DNA of 64,000 nucleotides. It comes from Niabella agricola. GTDB lineage: Bacteria; Bacteroidota; Bacteroidia; Chitinophagales; Chitinophagaceae. The position numbers were made by a program, and so were the translations under genes. Each line of letters starts with the position of its first letter. Within the stretch, counting starts at the first letter, position 1. Location of the stretch: assembly GCF_021538615.1 (NCBI RefSeq), contig NZ_JAJHIZ010000003.1, forward strand, positions 2,542,001 to 2,606,000. Reading direction: 5' to 3'. Shown one piece after another: positions 7,676-16,964 of the stretch. The notes below the pieces were generated by a model. It searched no databases. It was not told the DNA's origin and saw only the letters and a program-made list of their open reading frames with translations.

Positions 7676-9877
7676 ATGAAAAGATCGGCTTTTGTTTTAG
7701 GATTGGTAGTGGCATCCGTAACCCAGGCATTTTCACAGACCGAAAATGGGAATATACCCGAATACACCGTTCCCATTACCCGGCAGCTTGCTCACGACAA
7801 TGTGAACAAGCAGCAGAAACTGTTGCTGGGCAGTGATGGCAAGGCCAACGACAGCTTTACCATCGACAATAATGAAAGTGCCAGCCAGATTGCCACGAAG
7901 GCGATTACCACAAAGGTAGATTGGCTCCAGTATCAAATTGAAACCGATCCCAGCATTGATAATCGGATGAAAACCGGCTATCTTTCCGGATTAGTGGCTA
8001 TTTTAAGCCATATGCGTACCGGATGGTTGAAAAAAGAGGTACGACCGACTCATTTTGACCAGATCATTGCACTTTATAAAAAACTGATCGACGCCAATCA
8101 GAAAAAAGAATCGCTGGTGCCTTATGTATCGTATTTCCCCTACGATATTGTGTACACCGCCACCCTGCCCCGTATTTTTGACGAAAACCCCAGTTATAAA
8201 CAAATAAAGGATATCCTGCTGGTAAAATATTGTACCCAATATCCTCATAAAACTTTTGCAGCGCTTACAGACTACCCGGATGCGCCTGCAGCAGACAGCC
8301 TGATCAAAGCCGTTGGGAAACAGTTCCCCGAGCAGCTATACTCTTATGCCCAGGCCAATAACAAACTGGGCTATAAGATCCGGTCTATACAAAACGATGA
8401 ATTTGTAAAAACGGTGGTTGCCTTGTCCCAGCAAAAAAGCGGGCAGATCTATTTTCCTTTCCTGGACAATCTGGTAAAAGGGAAGATCACAACCGCCCAG
8501 CTGGATGCCGCCAAGGATGACCGCTATAAATATTACCGCCTGTTGGTAAATACGCAAATCGATTACACAAAACGGGCGCTTGCCGGAGACACGGCCATTG
8601 GATACGCCGAGCTTACCAAACGCCTGGAGCGAAAGGCTGCGGAAGATTTTGTTTCTGAAATTAATGGTTTGCATGAGTCGCCGAATGCCGTTCGCTTTAA
8701 ATGTTTGCAACCGCTGAATGCGCAGGAACTGTACTACCTGGCCGTATTAACGGATGGGCTGATCTATACCAGCAGTTATGTAAGCGGTGTATATCCCCTG
8801 ATGATGAGCAAAATCAACAACCGGGGCGATTCGCTGCTGGTAAGCGTCACTTTTGATCATTACCGGAAATTCATCAGCCAGGCAGCCTCCTATAATACCC
8901 TTAAGAATTTTTTCACCACTTTTAAAAGTGAAGCACACGCCCGTGACCTGATGACGGCTTTTGCCAGCGGACTGGAAAAATCAAAAGGCCTGGAAGACGG
9001 CGTGGATGTGGCAGATTCCTATGCCAGTCTTTATGAAACCCTGCCCGACCTGGCCCGGCAGATGCTGGCTAATATCAAAAGAAACCTGGAAATAAACCGG
9101 CGCAGCGGCAATCAACGTGGTATTGCTATTTATACCATTCTTTCAAAACTGTTTATGTCGGCCAACCCGGCAAATAATATCGACCTTACAAAAGAACTGG
9201 GTATTCCTCCGGTTTATATGGTGCCTTTTTCGAATCTTACCAATGAAAAAGGAGAAGTGATCACCCAAATGTTCTTTTACGGAGATGAGGACGGCAGAAT
9301 GGACTTTGACATTTTCGTGCGCACATTTGCCAATGATCCCAAATGGAAGGTAGACCAGAGCAACAGCAAGTTCGTGGTGGCAAAAACTACCAGCGGCGTT
9401 CCGGTTTATGTATATGCCAACCGGCCCCTGCCCAATGAAGACGACCAGGATTATGTGGCGCAAACAGCAATGGAGGAATACCTTGAGAAAAATAACCAGT
9501 CACCTACTGTTACCTTTCACCGGGGGCATAGCTACCATGCCATGACCAGCGTAGGCTATGTAAGCCCCACCAACCGGGTGGTATTTATGGGCTCCTGCGG
9601 TGGTTTTAACCTGATCGATTCTATTTTAAGAAGGTCGTCCGACGCACATATCATTTCATCAAAACAAACAGGTTACAGGGATATCAACCTGCCCTTTATC
9701 CGGATTTTCCTGGAAACATTGAGGAATAAAAAAGATATCGACTGGATTCCCTTCTGGAAAGAGTTTAGGGCAGCAGCGCATATTACCGGAATGGAAGACT
9801 ACATTCCTCCATATAAAAACCTGGGCGCTTTATTCATCAAAGCCTATAAAAAAGAAACCGGCGAAGAGGATATTTAG
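7676..9877 (+). CDS. large secreted protein of unknown function, paralogue B
   Basis: 733 residues and a clear tandem duplicate of the preceding gene. It has a signal peptide (core FVLGLVVASV, ending FSQ), the shared segment SDGKA near residue 55, and the same C-terminal motifs HRGHS (615-619) and FMGSCGGFN (C641). The last 119 residues align without a gap, and both copies end in NLGA-IFIKAYKKETGE-type tails. DNA-level identical runs of close to 30 nt occur at about 6573/8873 and 7282/9585, so the copies are fairly young or homogenised. The basic linker of copy A is missing here. No function can be assigned. Confidence 0.85.
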   Translation: MKRSAFVLGLVVASVTQAFSQTENGNIPEYTVPITRQLAHDNVNKQQKLLLGSDGKANDSFTIDNNESASQIATKAITTKVDWLQYQIETDPSIDNRMKTGYLSGLVAILSHMRTGWLKKEVRPTHFDQIIALYKKLIDANQKKESLVPYVSYFPYDIVYTATLPRIFDENPSYKQIKDILLVKYCTQYPHKTFAALTDYPDAPAADSLIKAVGKQFPEQLYSYAQANNKLGYKIRSIQNDEFVKTVVALSQQKSGQIYFPFLDNLVKGKITTAQLDAAKDDRYKYYRLLVNTQIDYTKRALAGDTAIGYAELTKRLERKAAEDFVSEINGLHESPNAVRFKCLQPLNAQELYYLAVLTDGLIYTSSYVSGVYPLMMSKINNRGDSLLVSVTFDHYRKFISQAASYNTLKNFFTTFKSEAHARDLMTAFASGLEKSKGLEDGVDVADSYASLYETLPDLARQMLANIKRNLEINRRSGNQRGIAIYTILSKLFMSANPANNIDLTKELGIPPVYMVPFSNLTNEKGEVITQMFFYGDEDGRMDFDIFVRTFANDPKWKVDQSNSKFVVAKTTSGVPVYVYANRPLPNEDDQDYVAQTAMEEYLEKNNQSPTVTFHRGHSYHAMTSVGYVSPTNRVVFMGSCGGFNLIDSILRRSSDAHIISSKQTGYRDINLPFIRIFLETLRNKKDIDWIPFWKEFRAAAHITGMEDYIPPYKNLGALFIKAYKKETGEEDI

Positions 9878-9910
9878 GAGTTCGTACCGCTTTGGAACTG
9901 CTCCCTTTGG

Positions 9911-9952
9911 GAATGTAAAATAACCAATGCAAAATATTAAATGTAAAAATGG
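9911..9952. repeat. heptanucleotide-periodic tract 2
   Basis: Six 7-nt units including GAATGTA, CAATGCA and AAATGTA in the convergent gap 9878-10095. Nothing else is recognisable in that gap: no hairpin terminator and no coding frame. Confidence 0.5.
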
Positions 9953-10095
9953 AGATGCCGTTCCTGCTCAACGACCTATCTCATTTCTGTAAAAGATGGT
10001 ACGATCCGTGAATTGAGCAGCTTACTCCAGGCATAAACGGATCTAACCCGTCACGGCGGGCATGTCTGAAACTTTGAATGCTACCCTGAAACAAA

Positions 10096-10788
10096 CTATT
10101 GTTTCCACAACTGCACGCCACCATCAATGCCATCGATATTGGAAACGATGGTCATATTTTCCTTCAAATCAAGCGTTATTTTTTTGGCCAGTCCCCCTCC
10201 GATGAACAAATGATCATAATTAAAAGTGGTCTGCAATATTTTTAATACCGTCTGCAGCCGCTTGTTCCATTCCTTCTTACCCAGGTCGTCGTAGGCCCGC
10301 TGACCAATATACTGATCATAGGTTTTGTTATTAATACAGGGATGTTGCCCGATTTCCAGGTGCGGCAACAGCTTTCCATCCAGAAAGAACGCCGTTCCAA
10401 AGCCGGTGCCCAGGGTAATCATCATCTCAAACCCCTTGCCGGCAATACAGCCCAGCCCCAGCATATCTGCATCATTCACCACCCTTGCCGGTTTACCCAA
10501 GGCCTTTGAGAGAAGGGCTGCCAGGTCTACTTTATTCCAGTACTGGGAGCCCAGGTTGGGCGCCGTATACACGATATTATTCCGTACATAACCGGGAAAG
10601 CCGGCGGATACCTGGTCGTAGCGGAAATCTTTCACCAGCTCTTTAATGGTATGCACCAGGTTTTCCGGTGTTGCCGGCACAGGGGTGGGTTGTTTAATAT
10701 AATCCTGCACCATTTCGCCCTGCGCATTGAGGGTACACCCTTTTACCTTGGAACCGCCAATATCAATAGCCAATGTGATGGATGCCAT
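10096..10788 (-). CDS. ROK-family sugar kinase, polyphosphate-glucokinase-like
   Basis: Cytoplasmic 230-residue kinase expected to phosphorylate glucose or a related hexose. The phosphate-1 loop is AIDIGGSKVKG (7-17), the catalytic Asp106 sits in VVNDADML, and the second phosphate loop is LGTGFGTAFF. The sugar-contacting segment HLEIGQHP is present. The Zn-binding CxCGxxGCxE motif of ROK regulators and classical glucokinases is absent, and the short length matches polyphosphate glucokinases. The phosphoryl donor (polyphosphate or ATP) cannot be read from sequence. Divergent from the ABC exporter. Confidence 0.85.
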   Translation of the reverse strand: MASITLAIDIGGSKVKGCTLNAQGEMVQDYIKQPTPVPATPENLVHTIKELVKDFRYDQVSAGFPGYVRNNIVYTAPNLGSQYWNKVDLAALLSKALGKPARVVNDADMLGLGCIAGKGFEMMITLGTGFGTAFFLDGKLLPHLEIGQHPCINNKTYDQYIGQRAYDDLGKKEWNKRLQTVLKILQTTFNYDHLFIGGGLAKKITLDLKENMTIVSNIDGIDGGVQLWKQ

Positions 10789-10875
10789 ATCGTTTTCTTT
10801 TTAGAAGCATGAAAGATAGATAAGTTTGCGGGTCTTAAAAAAAAATTGTCTCCAGAATAATTATCTTGCAGGTTC

Positions 10876-12657
10876 ATGGCAGATTCAAAAAAGGCATTTT
10901 TTGACGTTTCGAAAGTCAGGCGGGTATTTCAATACGCAGCACCGTATAAGAAAAAATTCTACCTGTCTGTTGTGTTGGCCATCCTCCTGGCCCTTATTAC
11001 GCCTGTGCGACCGATGCTGATCCAGCTTACGGTAGATGATTATATAACCCATTCCGTTCCCCGGATGGTGGTGTATGTAACAGTGATCCAACTGGTGATT
11101 ATCCTGATTGAGACCGCCATGCGCTTTTCTTTTTCCTTTACTACAGCCTGGCTGGGACAAGCAGTGGTAAAAGATATGCGGGATGCCATCTACAAAAAGA
11201 TCCTCCGGCTGAACCTGCGGCAATTTGACCGTACGCCCATCGGCACCCTTACTACCCGCACCATCAATGATATTGAATCGATCAACGAGATTTTCTCCGA
11301 TGGCCTGATCCCGATTATCGCCGATCTGCTCTCGATCCTTTGCGTGTTGCTGTATATGTTCTGGATCGACTGGCGGCTGACCCTGATCGCATTGATCCCT
11401 TTTCCGATCATGATCATTGCTACCTATTATTTTAAGGAAAGCATTAACCGCTCGTTTTTTAAGGTACGCAATGCCGTTGCAGCACTCAATGCCTTTGTTC
11501 AGGAGCATTTGTCTGGCATGAGCGTGGTACAGGCCTTTCATGCGGAGAAAAAAGAGTTTGAAAAATTCAATACCATCAACAAACAACACCGCGATGCCAA
11601 CATCCGCTCGATTTTTGCCTATTCCGTCTTTTTCCCGGTAATTGAGATCGTACTCGCCCTGTCTATCGGGCTCATTATATGGTACACCGCCCGTGAAGCG
11701 CTGGATTTAAAACAGGGTCAGCAAGGGGTGATTGTATCTTTCATTCTTTGTCTGAACCTGCTGTTTCGCCCGTTGCGGATGCTGGCAGATAAATTCAATA
11801 CGGTGCAGATGGGCATTATTGCCAGCGACCGGGTGTTTACGGTAATGGACAATCCCGATACGGACCAGCCACCACCCGGAGGATACCAGGATCCCGCTCA
11901 GCGGGTGGCCGGTACGGTTGATTTTGAAGCAGTATCCTTTGCTTATATCGACGACAAATGGGTACTCAAAAACCTGAGTTTTCACATCCGGCAAGGGGAA
12001 ACCGTCGCCATCGTAGGGCATACCGGCAGTGGCAAAACCACTATTACCAACCTGCTGAACCGCTTTTATACCATCCAGCAAGGAACCATCAGGATAGACG
12101 GCCGGGATATTCAGTCCTTATCGCCCGAATATCTTCGTAAAAATATTGGGGTGGTGCTTCAGGATGTATTCCTGTTCTCCGGATCTGTCATGGACAATAT
12201 CACGCTCCGGAACCCGGATATCTCAAAAGAACAGGTGATCGCGGCGGCTAAAATGATCGATATGCATGATTTTATCATGCGGCTGCCGGGGGGGTACGAT
12301 TACAATGTTAAGGAGCGGGGGGCCACATTATCGCTGGGGCAGCGGCAACTGCTTTCTTTTATCCGGGCGCTGTTGTATGATCCTTCCATCCTGATCCTGG
12401 ATGAAGCCACATCCTCCATTGATACCGAAAGTGAACTGCTCATCCAGAAAGCTACAGAAACGCTTGTAAAGGACCGCACCTCAATCGTTATTGCACACCG
12501 GCTGAGTACCATCCGCAAGGCAGATAAAATCATTGTGCTGGACAAAGGAGTGCTGGCAGAGATGGGTACGCATGAGGAGCTGATGCAAAAGAACGGGTTT
12601 TATGCCCGTTTACACAAAATGCAGTTTGAACAGCAGGCCGGGCAGGTTTCTGCCTGA
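10876..12657 (+). CDS. ABC exporter, MsbA/multidrug-type half transporter
   Basis: 593-residue fused permease-ATPase that works as a homo- or heterodimer in the inner membrane. Six membrane helices fill about 28-320. The nucleotide-binding domain has Walker A GHTGSGKTT (381-389), signature LSLGQRQL (485-492), Walker B ILILDEATSSID (505-516) and the switch His541 in IAHRLSTI. All catalytic residues are present, so it should be an active pump. The substrate (lipid, drug or peptide) is not indicated by context. Confidence 0.93.
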   Translation: MADSKKAFFDVSKVRRVFQYAAPYKKKFYLSVVLAILLALITPVRPMLIQLTVDDYITHSVPRMVVYVTVIQLVIILIETAMRFSFSFTTAWLGQAVVKDMRDAIYKKILRLNLRQFDRTPIGTLTTRTINDIESINEIFSDGLIPIIADLLSILCVLLYMFWIDWRLTLIALIPFPIMIIATYYFKESINRSFFKVRNAVAALNAFVQEHLSGMSVVQAFHAEKKEFEKFNTINKQHRDANIRSIFAYSVFFPVIEIVLALSIGLIIWYTAREALDLKQGQQGVIVSFILCLNLLFRPLRMLADKFNTVQMGIIASDRVFTVMDNPDTDQPPPGGYQDPAQRVAGTVDFEAVSFAYIDDKWVLKNLSFHIRQGETVAIVGHTGSGKTTITNLLNRFYTIQQGTIRIDGRDIQSLSPEYLRKNIGVVLQDVFLFSGSVMDNITLRNPDISKEQVIAAAKMIDMHDFIMRLPGGYDYNVKERGATLSLGQRQLLSFIRALLYDPSILILDEATSSIDTESELLIQKATETLVKDRTSIVIAHRLSTIRKADKIIVLDKGVLAEMGTHEELMQKNGFYARLHKMQFEQQAGQVSA

Positions 12658-12804
12658 TGCACGGCGTTCCGGTGATCTTACCATCTGATTGAACCTGCCT
12701 GTATTTCCCCGCTTAAAAAAAATTTCTAACCGAGGCAACCCGCCGCCGGAAATTACTGTATGTACTCATATATATAAACCATTTCGTAACCTTATTCATA
12801 GTGT

Positions 12805-13380
12805 TTGTCAGTACCGCCGAAGACCGAGTATAGCCTGTCAAGTATGGTAGGTGGCTGTAAGTTGGGTATACCCTCCTGGCAGCGGCGGCTGTATGAGCAA
12901 TACTTTGGATTCGCGCTCTCGGTATGCCTGCGCTATACCGCATCACGGGAGGAGGCGCTTGAAATAATGAACGACGGATTTGTTAGGGTATTCAGGGGTA
13001 TTGTACATTTTCAGGAGCCCGATAACCAGGAACATTTATCAAAAATTTTCATGAGCTGGTTAAAAAAAATAATGATCCATACAAGCATCAACCACTACCA
13101 ATCTGCAAAAAGAAAGGCAGAACGGGTTGCAGGCGGCTCCGAACAGCCGGAGATCGACACCTCAGGGAACGTGGTTGATGACTTGGCCTACCTCGATCTG
13201 GTAAAGCTGATCCAGCAATTAAGCCCGGCTTACCGGGCCACCTTCAGCTTATTTGCCATTGAAGGGTTCAGTCATGAAGAAATCGCACAAACATTAGGCA
13301 TATCGGTAGGTACATCAAAATCCAACCTGATGAAGGCCCGTAAAAATCTCAGGGAAATGCTGGAGCAGTTAAATGAGTAA
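12805..13380 (+). CDS. ECF-type RNA polymerase sigma factor
   Basis: Sigma-70 family protein of 191 residues, or 178 if it starts at the ATG 12844. Region 2 contains RRLYEQYFGFALSV and the -7-recognition segment EIMNDGFVRVF; region 4 contains YRATFSLFAIEGFSHEEIA and GTSKSNLMKARK. The conserved N-terminal helix ('..LxxGCxxG') starts before the internal ATG, so I keep the TTG at 12805, with low certainty. The stop overlaps the next gene by 8 nt, the usual sigma/anti-sigma linkage. It probably controls the operon that it heads. Confidence 0.9.
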   Translation: MSVPPKTEYSLSSMVGGCKLGIPSWQRRLYEQYFGFALSVCLRYTASREEALEIMNDGFVRVFRGIVHFQEPDNQEHLSKIFMSWLKKIMIHTSINHYQSAKRKAERVAGGSEQPEIDTSGNVVDDLAYLDLVKLIQQLSPAYRATFSLFAIEGFSHEEIAQTLGISVGTSKSNLMKARKNLREMLEQLNE

Positions 13381-14575
13381 AAAATTTTCAAATATGGACG
13401 ATGAAGCGTTAGATAAACTCTTTCGCGACGCAGCCAGCCGCTTTCAGCCTCCGGATGCCCCGGAAGGTGCTTGGGATGCGTTTTATGAAACGAAAATGCT
13501 TCCCAACGAAAAAAACACTAACCCGCGCCGGTTCCTGATATTGCGGCGCTTCTGGCTACCGGCCGCCGCCTGCCTGCTATTGGCATTGGCCGGGCTGGTG
13601 TGGGTCCTTCAGCGGCATCCGCTGCCGGGGCTTACCGGAAGCGCATCTGTTGCCGGCATCGCTCCGGAGATCATTAAAAAAGAAGCCGCTCCGCCGGTCC
13701 GAACCGGCCCTGTGCCGGAACAGGAAGGAAAAGATTTTCGTTCTTTGAATACCACCATACCGGGGGCCGGAACGATTCTTTTAGAAAAGAAGGACTCTCT
13801 GGCAGCCAACAACGGACCGGTATTTTTTGATGCGGCTAAAAATGCAGAAACAGAACGGGAACATCGCCCGGCTGATACCATACAGCGGAAACCTTATTTT
13901 TCGCTGCGCGATAAAGCAGAAAACGGTTATCCGGCTGTTCCGGGAAATTATAACCCATATTTTACAGAAGGATCTTCCGCTGCCAGAGCCGCCAACAGCC
14001 GCTGGCAGGTAGGACTGATTGCCGGCTCCAACCTGGGGATGGTGCGGGGCGATGTATCCAAAAAGCCGGGACTGAATGCAGGGTTGCTGGTGCAGCGGAA
14101 ACTGGGCGGGTCGCGCTTTTCTGTAGAATCGGGTGTGGTGTATGAATCCATGACCTATGACGTGAACAATGCTGATTTCAACCCCAATGGAAATCCGGTA
14201 TCTTCCAGGGTCTCCAATATTGAAGGCTCCTGTACCATGATTGATGTGCCGGTAAATGTCCGGTACGATGTGGTGGCCTCCAAAAAGAACAAGGCCTTTG
14301 TAAGTACCGGCGTATCGCCAACGGTGATCGTAAAACAGAGCTATATCTACGATTTTGACCGGGGCGACGGACCGGTGTCTATAAACCGGGATGTTTCCGG
14401 CAAGGGAAAAAGTGTTTATGCAGTAGCCAATCTTTCCATAGGCTACGAACAAAAATGGGAACATGTATCTGTACAGATTGCTCCTTATGTAAAAATCCCG
14501 ATGGGTGAGATCGGGTATGGCAACCTGAGTTTAGGCGGAGTGGGTACCCAGATTTCTATTAAAAAAGATCTGTAA
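13373..14575 (+). CDS. anti-sigma-like N-terminus fused through one TM helix to a PorT-type beta-barrel domain
   Basis: 400 residues. Residues 1-55 are hydrophilic with MDDEALDKLFRDAA, like cytoplasmic anti-sigma segments. One membrane helix lies at 58-76 (AACLLLALAGLVWVL) after a basic FLILRRFWLPA. A Pro/Lys-rich linker follows to about 200. The C-terminal 200 residues have alternating beta strands with WQVGLIAGSNLGMVRG and end in a typical outer-membrane strand, as in OMP_b-brl_2 proteins. An inner-membrane helix and an outer-membrane barrel in one chain is odd, but I have seen this layout behind ECF sigma genes in Bacteroidota. Anti-sigma function is inferred from position. Confidence 0.75.
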   Translation: MSKKFSNMDDEALDKLFRDAASRFQPPDAPEGAWDAFYETKMLPNEKNTNPRRFLILRRFWLPAAACLLLALAGLVWVLQRHPLPGLTGSASVAGIAPEIIKKEAAPPVRTGPVPEQEGKDFRSLNTTIPGAGTILLEKKDSLAANNGPVFFDAAKNAETEREHRPADTIQRKPYFSLRDKAENGYPAVPGNYNPYFTEGSSAARAANSRWQVGLIAGSNLGMVRGDVSKKPGLNAGLLVQRKLGGSRFSVESGVVYESMTYDVNNADFNPNGNPVSSRVSNIEGSCTMIDVPVNVRYDVVASKKNKAFVSTGVSPTVIVKQSYIYDFDRGDGPVSINRDVSGKGKSVYAVANLSIGYEQKWEHVSVQIAPYVKIPMGEIGYGNLSLGGVGTQISIKKDL

Positions 14576-14628
14576 ATGCAGTAGCGTACAAACATATCAT
14601 CCTTTTATTCAACTTAAAAACTGTAATC

Positions 14629-15012
14629 ATGAAAAAAAAGAACCTTTTTTCTACAGGGATCCTATTGGCTTTTGTGGCCCTGATATCTGTCCATTGCGGC
14701 GGCGATAAAAAAGACTCCGTTAATAATCCTCCACCGCAGGGAAATGATTGCTCCAACGTACAGGCCAAATTTACAGCGAATGTACTGCCGATTATCCAGG
14801 GGCGCTGTGCCACCAATTCCGGTTGCCACGGAAGCGGCAGCACCAACGGGCCCGGAGAACTGATCACGTATGCTCAAATATCTTCCAAGGCTTCCGCTAT
14901 CAATGATGCTGCGGTGGTCAACAGCAGGATGCCGAAAACAGGAGGCGCCCTTACCGCCGATCAGAAGGCGACCTTAAGATGTTGGATCTCCTCCGGAACT
15001 CCTAACAACTAA
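14629..15012 (+). CDS. cytochrome-c-like lipoprotein
   Basis: 127 residues with a lipoprotein-type signal (LLAFVALISVHC; Cys about 23). The mature part opens with FTANVLPIIQGRC and holds CATNSGCH, a spaced variant of the haem c motif with five residues between the cysteines instead of two. A possible axial Met follows in SRMPKTGG, and the C-terminal helix is QKATLRCWISSGTP. This is the shape of short c-type cytochrome-like proteins common in Bacteroidota. Whether haem is attached with such spacing is uncertain. Third gene of the sigma operon. Confidence 0.7.
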   Translation: MKKKNLFSTGILLAFVALISVHCGGDKKDSVNNPPPQGNDCSNVQAKFTANVLPIIQGRCATNSGCHGSGSTNGPGELITYAQISSKASAINDAAVVNSRMPKTGGALTADQKATLRCWISSGTPNN

Positions 15013-15022
15013 ATACTTAAAA

Positions 15023-15445
15023 ATGCCTACCTGGAAAAAAATTACATTGGCGGTTGTCGTCCTTGTTGTAGCTGCGATACTTTATGGATGGTATTTGTAT
15101 AACAAGAAACCACCGGATATAAAGCAGGCCCGCTCGCAATTCGAAATAACCGCTTCCGGTTTAACGGCGGCCTTCAATGCAGATGAAGCAAATGCCACAA
15201 AGCAATATGCAGATAAAATCGTTTCCGTTACCGGTGCTGTTAAGGAGATAAAAATCGAGCAGGGGACTGCTGCAACTGTTTTTTTGGACAGCGGAGATCC
15301 CATGACTTCAGTTACCTGCAGTTTTTATGACACCGAAGCGGCAGCAGTAAAAAAACTGAAAACCGGTCAACAGGTTACCATTAAAGGGGTATGCACCGGC
15401 AAACTGATGGATGTGATCCTTAACAAATGCAGTATCGTTCAATAA
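15023..15445 (+). CDS. membrane-anchored OB-fold (tRNA_anti-like) protein
   Basis: 140 residues. One N-terminal helix (ITLAVVVLVVAAILYGWYLY, residues 7-26) anchors it to the inner membrane, facing the periplasm. Residues 45-140 read as a five-stranded OB fold, with YADKIVSVTGAVKEI, TVFLDSG and TGQQVTIKGVCTG, matching the tRNA_anti-like/OB-fold lipoprotein family. Despite that name there is no reason to expect RNA binding outside the cytoplasm. Ten nt after the cytochrome-like gene and ten before YceI, so tightly co-transcribed. Confidence 0.75.
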   Translation: MPTWKKITLAVVVLVVAAILYGWYLYNKKPPDIKQARSQFEITASGLTAAFNADEANATKQYADKIVSVTGAVKEIKIEQGTAATVFLDSGDPMTSVTCSFYDTEAAAVKKLKTGQQVTIKGVCTGKLMDVILNKCSIVQ

Positions 15446-15455
15446 AACTCTTATC

Positions 15456-16007
15456 ATGAAAAAAACAGCCCTTGCGCTTTGTATGCTCCTGGTATTGGCA
15501 AAAGCAGGATTTGCACAGAAATATTTTACAAAAAACGGCACCGTTTCATTTGAAGCCGGAACCGCCCTGGAAGATATCATTGCCACCAATAAAACCGCAG
15601 CCAGTGTGCTGGACGCCGCAACCGGACGGATCGAATTTGCCGTATTGGTCAGGGGTTTTGAATTCCGCCGCGCGCTGATGCAGGAACATTTTAATGAAAA
15701 TTATATGGAAAGCAGCAAATACCCCAAATCGGTATTTAAAGGCAAAATTGTTAACCTGGGGGAAATTTCGTTTCAAAAGCCAGGGAATTACCCGGTGACG
15801 GTAAGGGGCACCCTGGAGATCCACGGCGTAAAGAAAGAGATTACCACTACCGGTTCTCTAAGGATTTCCGGCACATCTGTTCTAGCCCTGGCAAAATTTC
15901 CGGTAACCATTGCAGATTATAAAATTTCAATTCCCGGAATCGTCAGCGACAAAATTGCCAAAACCGCAATGATATCGGTAACCTGTAATTACGCTGTTTT
16001 AAAATAA
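15456..16007 (+). CDS. YceI-family periplasmic protein
   Basis: 183 residues with a cleavable signal (ALALCMLLVLAKAGFAQ). The mature part is a lipocalin-like barrel with typical YceI segments: MQEHFNENYMES-KYP, FKGKI, and VRGTLEIHGVKKEI. YceI proteins bind polyisoprenoid lipids or quinones in the periplasm. Its setting between a cytochrome-like protein and a DUF5777 barrel suggests a role in a redox or lipid-carrier pathway, which is inference. Confidence 0.85.
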   Translation: MKKTALALCMLLVLAKAGFAQKYFTKNGTVSFEAGTALEDIIATNKTAASVLDAATGRIEFAVLVRGFEFRRALMQEHFNENYMESSKYPKSVFKGKIVNLGEISFQKPGNYPVTVRGTLEIHGVKKEITTTGSLRISGTSVLALAKFPVTIADYKISIPGIVSDKIAKTAMISVTCNYAVLK

Positions 16008-16032
16008 CACTTCCATCACAAACCCAACTACT

Positions 16033-16932
16033 ATGAAGTATTTAACAACAACGATTTTTCTATTTACAGTCTTTGTTATCCAGGCACAGGAAAAGGACCT
16101 CCTCAACCTGATCGATTCTACAGGAAACGGGCAGAAAACATATGTTACCGGCGCGTTTAAATCGAGCCGGGTGATCAATGGTCATTCCATCGAATTTATT
16201 GGAAAACATGTACTGGATGTGCGCATCCTGCACCGGTTTGGAAGGGTTAACGATGGTATTGGGGAATTTTTCGGGCTTGATCAGGCCGCCATGCGTATGG
16301 GATTTGATTATGGGCTGGGGAAAGACCTTACCATTGGTGTGGGCCGTAGTACAGCAGAGAAAGAGCTGGATGGCTTTATTAAATACCGGCCCATACAGCA
16401 GGCCACAGGAGGTAAAGGTGCATCGCCGGTTTCCGTGGTACTGGCCGCCGGTGCCGCGCTTACCACGCAGAAATTTGCTGCCGATGCGCCATTCACCGAC
16501 ACGAAACACCGGATGGCCTATTACAGCGAGGTCATTATCGGCCGGAAATTTACGGAAGCCTTCAGCTTCCAGGTGTCGCCCACCTATGTGCACCGAAACC
16601 TGGTGGCAGAACGTACCGATGATAATGATACCTATGCTGTAGGATTTGGCGGCCGCCTGAAACTGTCAAAAAGAGTCGCCTTCGTGGCCGATTACCATTA
16701 TGTGATTTCCGGCTTAAATAAGGACATTTATAAAAATCCCCTGTCCCTTGGTTTTGATATTGAAACCGGCGGGCACGTGTTCCAGCTCCATTTCTCCAAC
16801 GCCACCGGCATGAATGAAAAAGCCTTTATCACCAATACCACCGATAGCTGGGGCAGCGGGGAAATACGCTTTGGGTTCAACCTGTCGCGGGTATTTACCA
16901 TTGGAAAAAAGAAAAATAACCCCGGTTCTTAA
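16033..16932 (+). CDS. DUF5777-family beta-barrel protein
   Basis: 299 residues with a signal peptide (YLTTTIFLFTVFVIQAQ). The mature protein is rich in amphipathic strands with family-like stretches FKSSRVINGHSIEF, LDVRILHRFG and MRMGFDYGLGKDLTIGVGRS, and ends in strands NLSRVFTIG. DUF5777 proteins are predicted outer-membrane barrels often found next to YceI and cytochrome genes in Bacteroidota. The biochemical function is unknown. Sixth gene of the sigma operon, 25 nt after YceI. Confidence 0.8.
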   Translation: MKYLTTTIFLFTVFVIQAQEKDLLNLIDSTGNGQKTYVTGAFKSSRVINGHSIEFIGKHVLDVRILHRFGRVNDGIGEFFGLDQAAMRMGFDYGLGKDLTIGVGRSTAEKELDGFIKYRPIQQATGGKGASPVSVVLAAGAALTTQKFAADAPFTDTKHRMAYYSEVIIGRKFTEAFSFQVSPTYVHRNLVAERTDDNDTYAVGFGGRLKLSKRVAFVADYHYVISGLNKDIYKNPLSLGFDIETGGHVFQLHFSNATGMNEKAFITNTTDSWGSGEIRFGFNLSRVFTIGKKKNNPGS

Positions 16933-16964
16933 TCCGTTTTTTTAAACCCTTAAAACAAATAATT

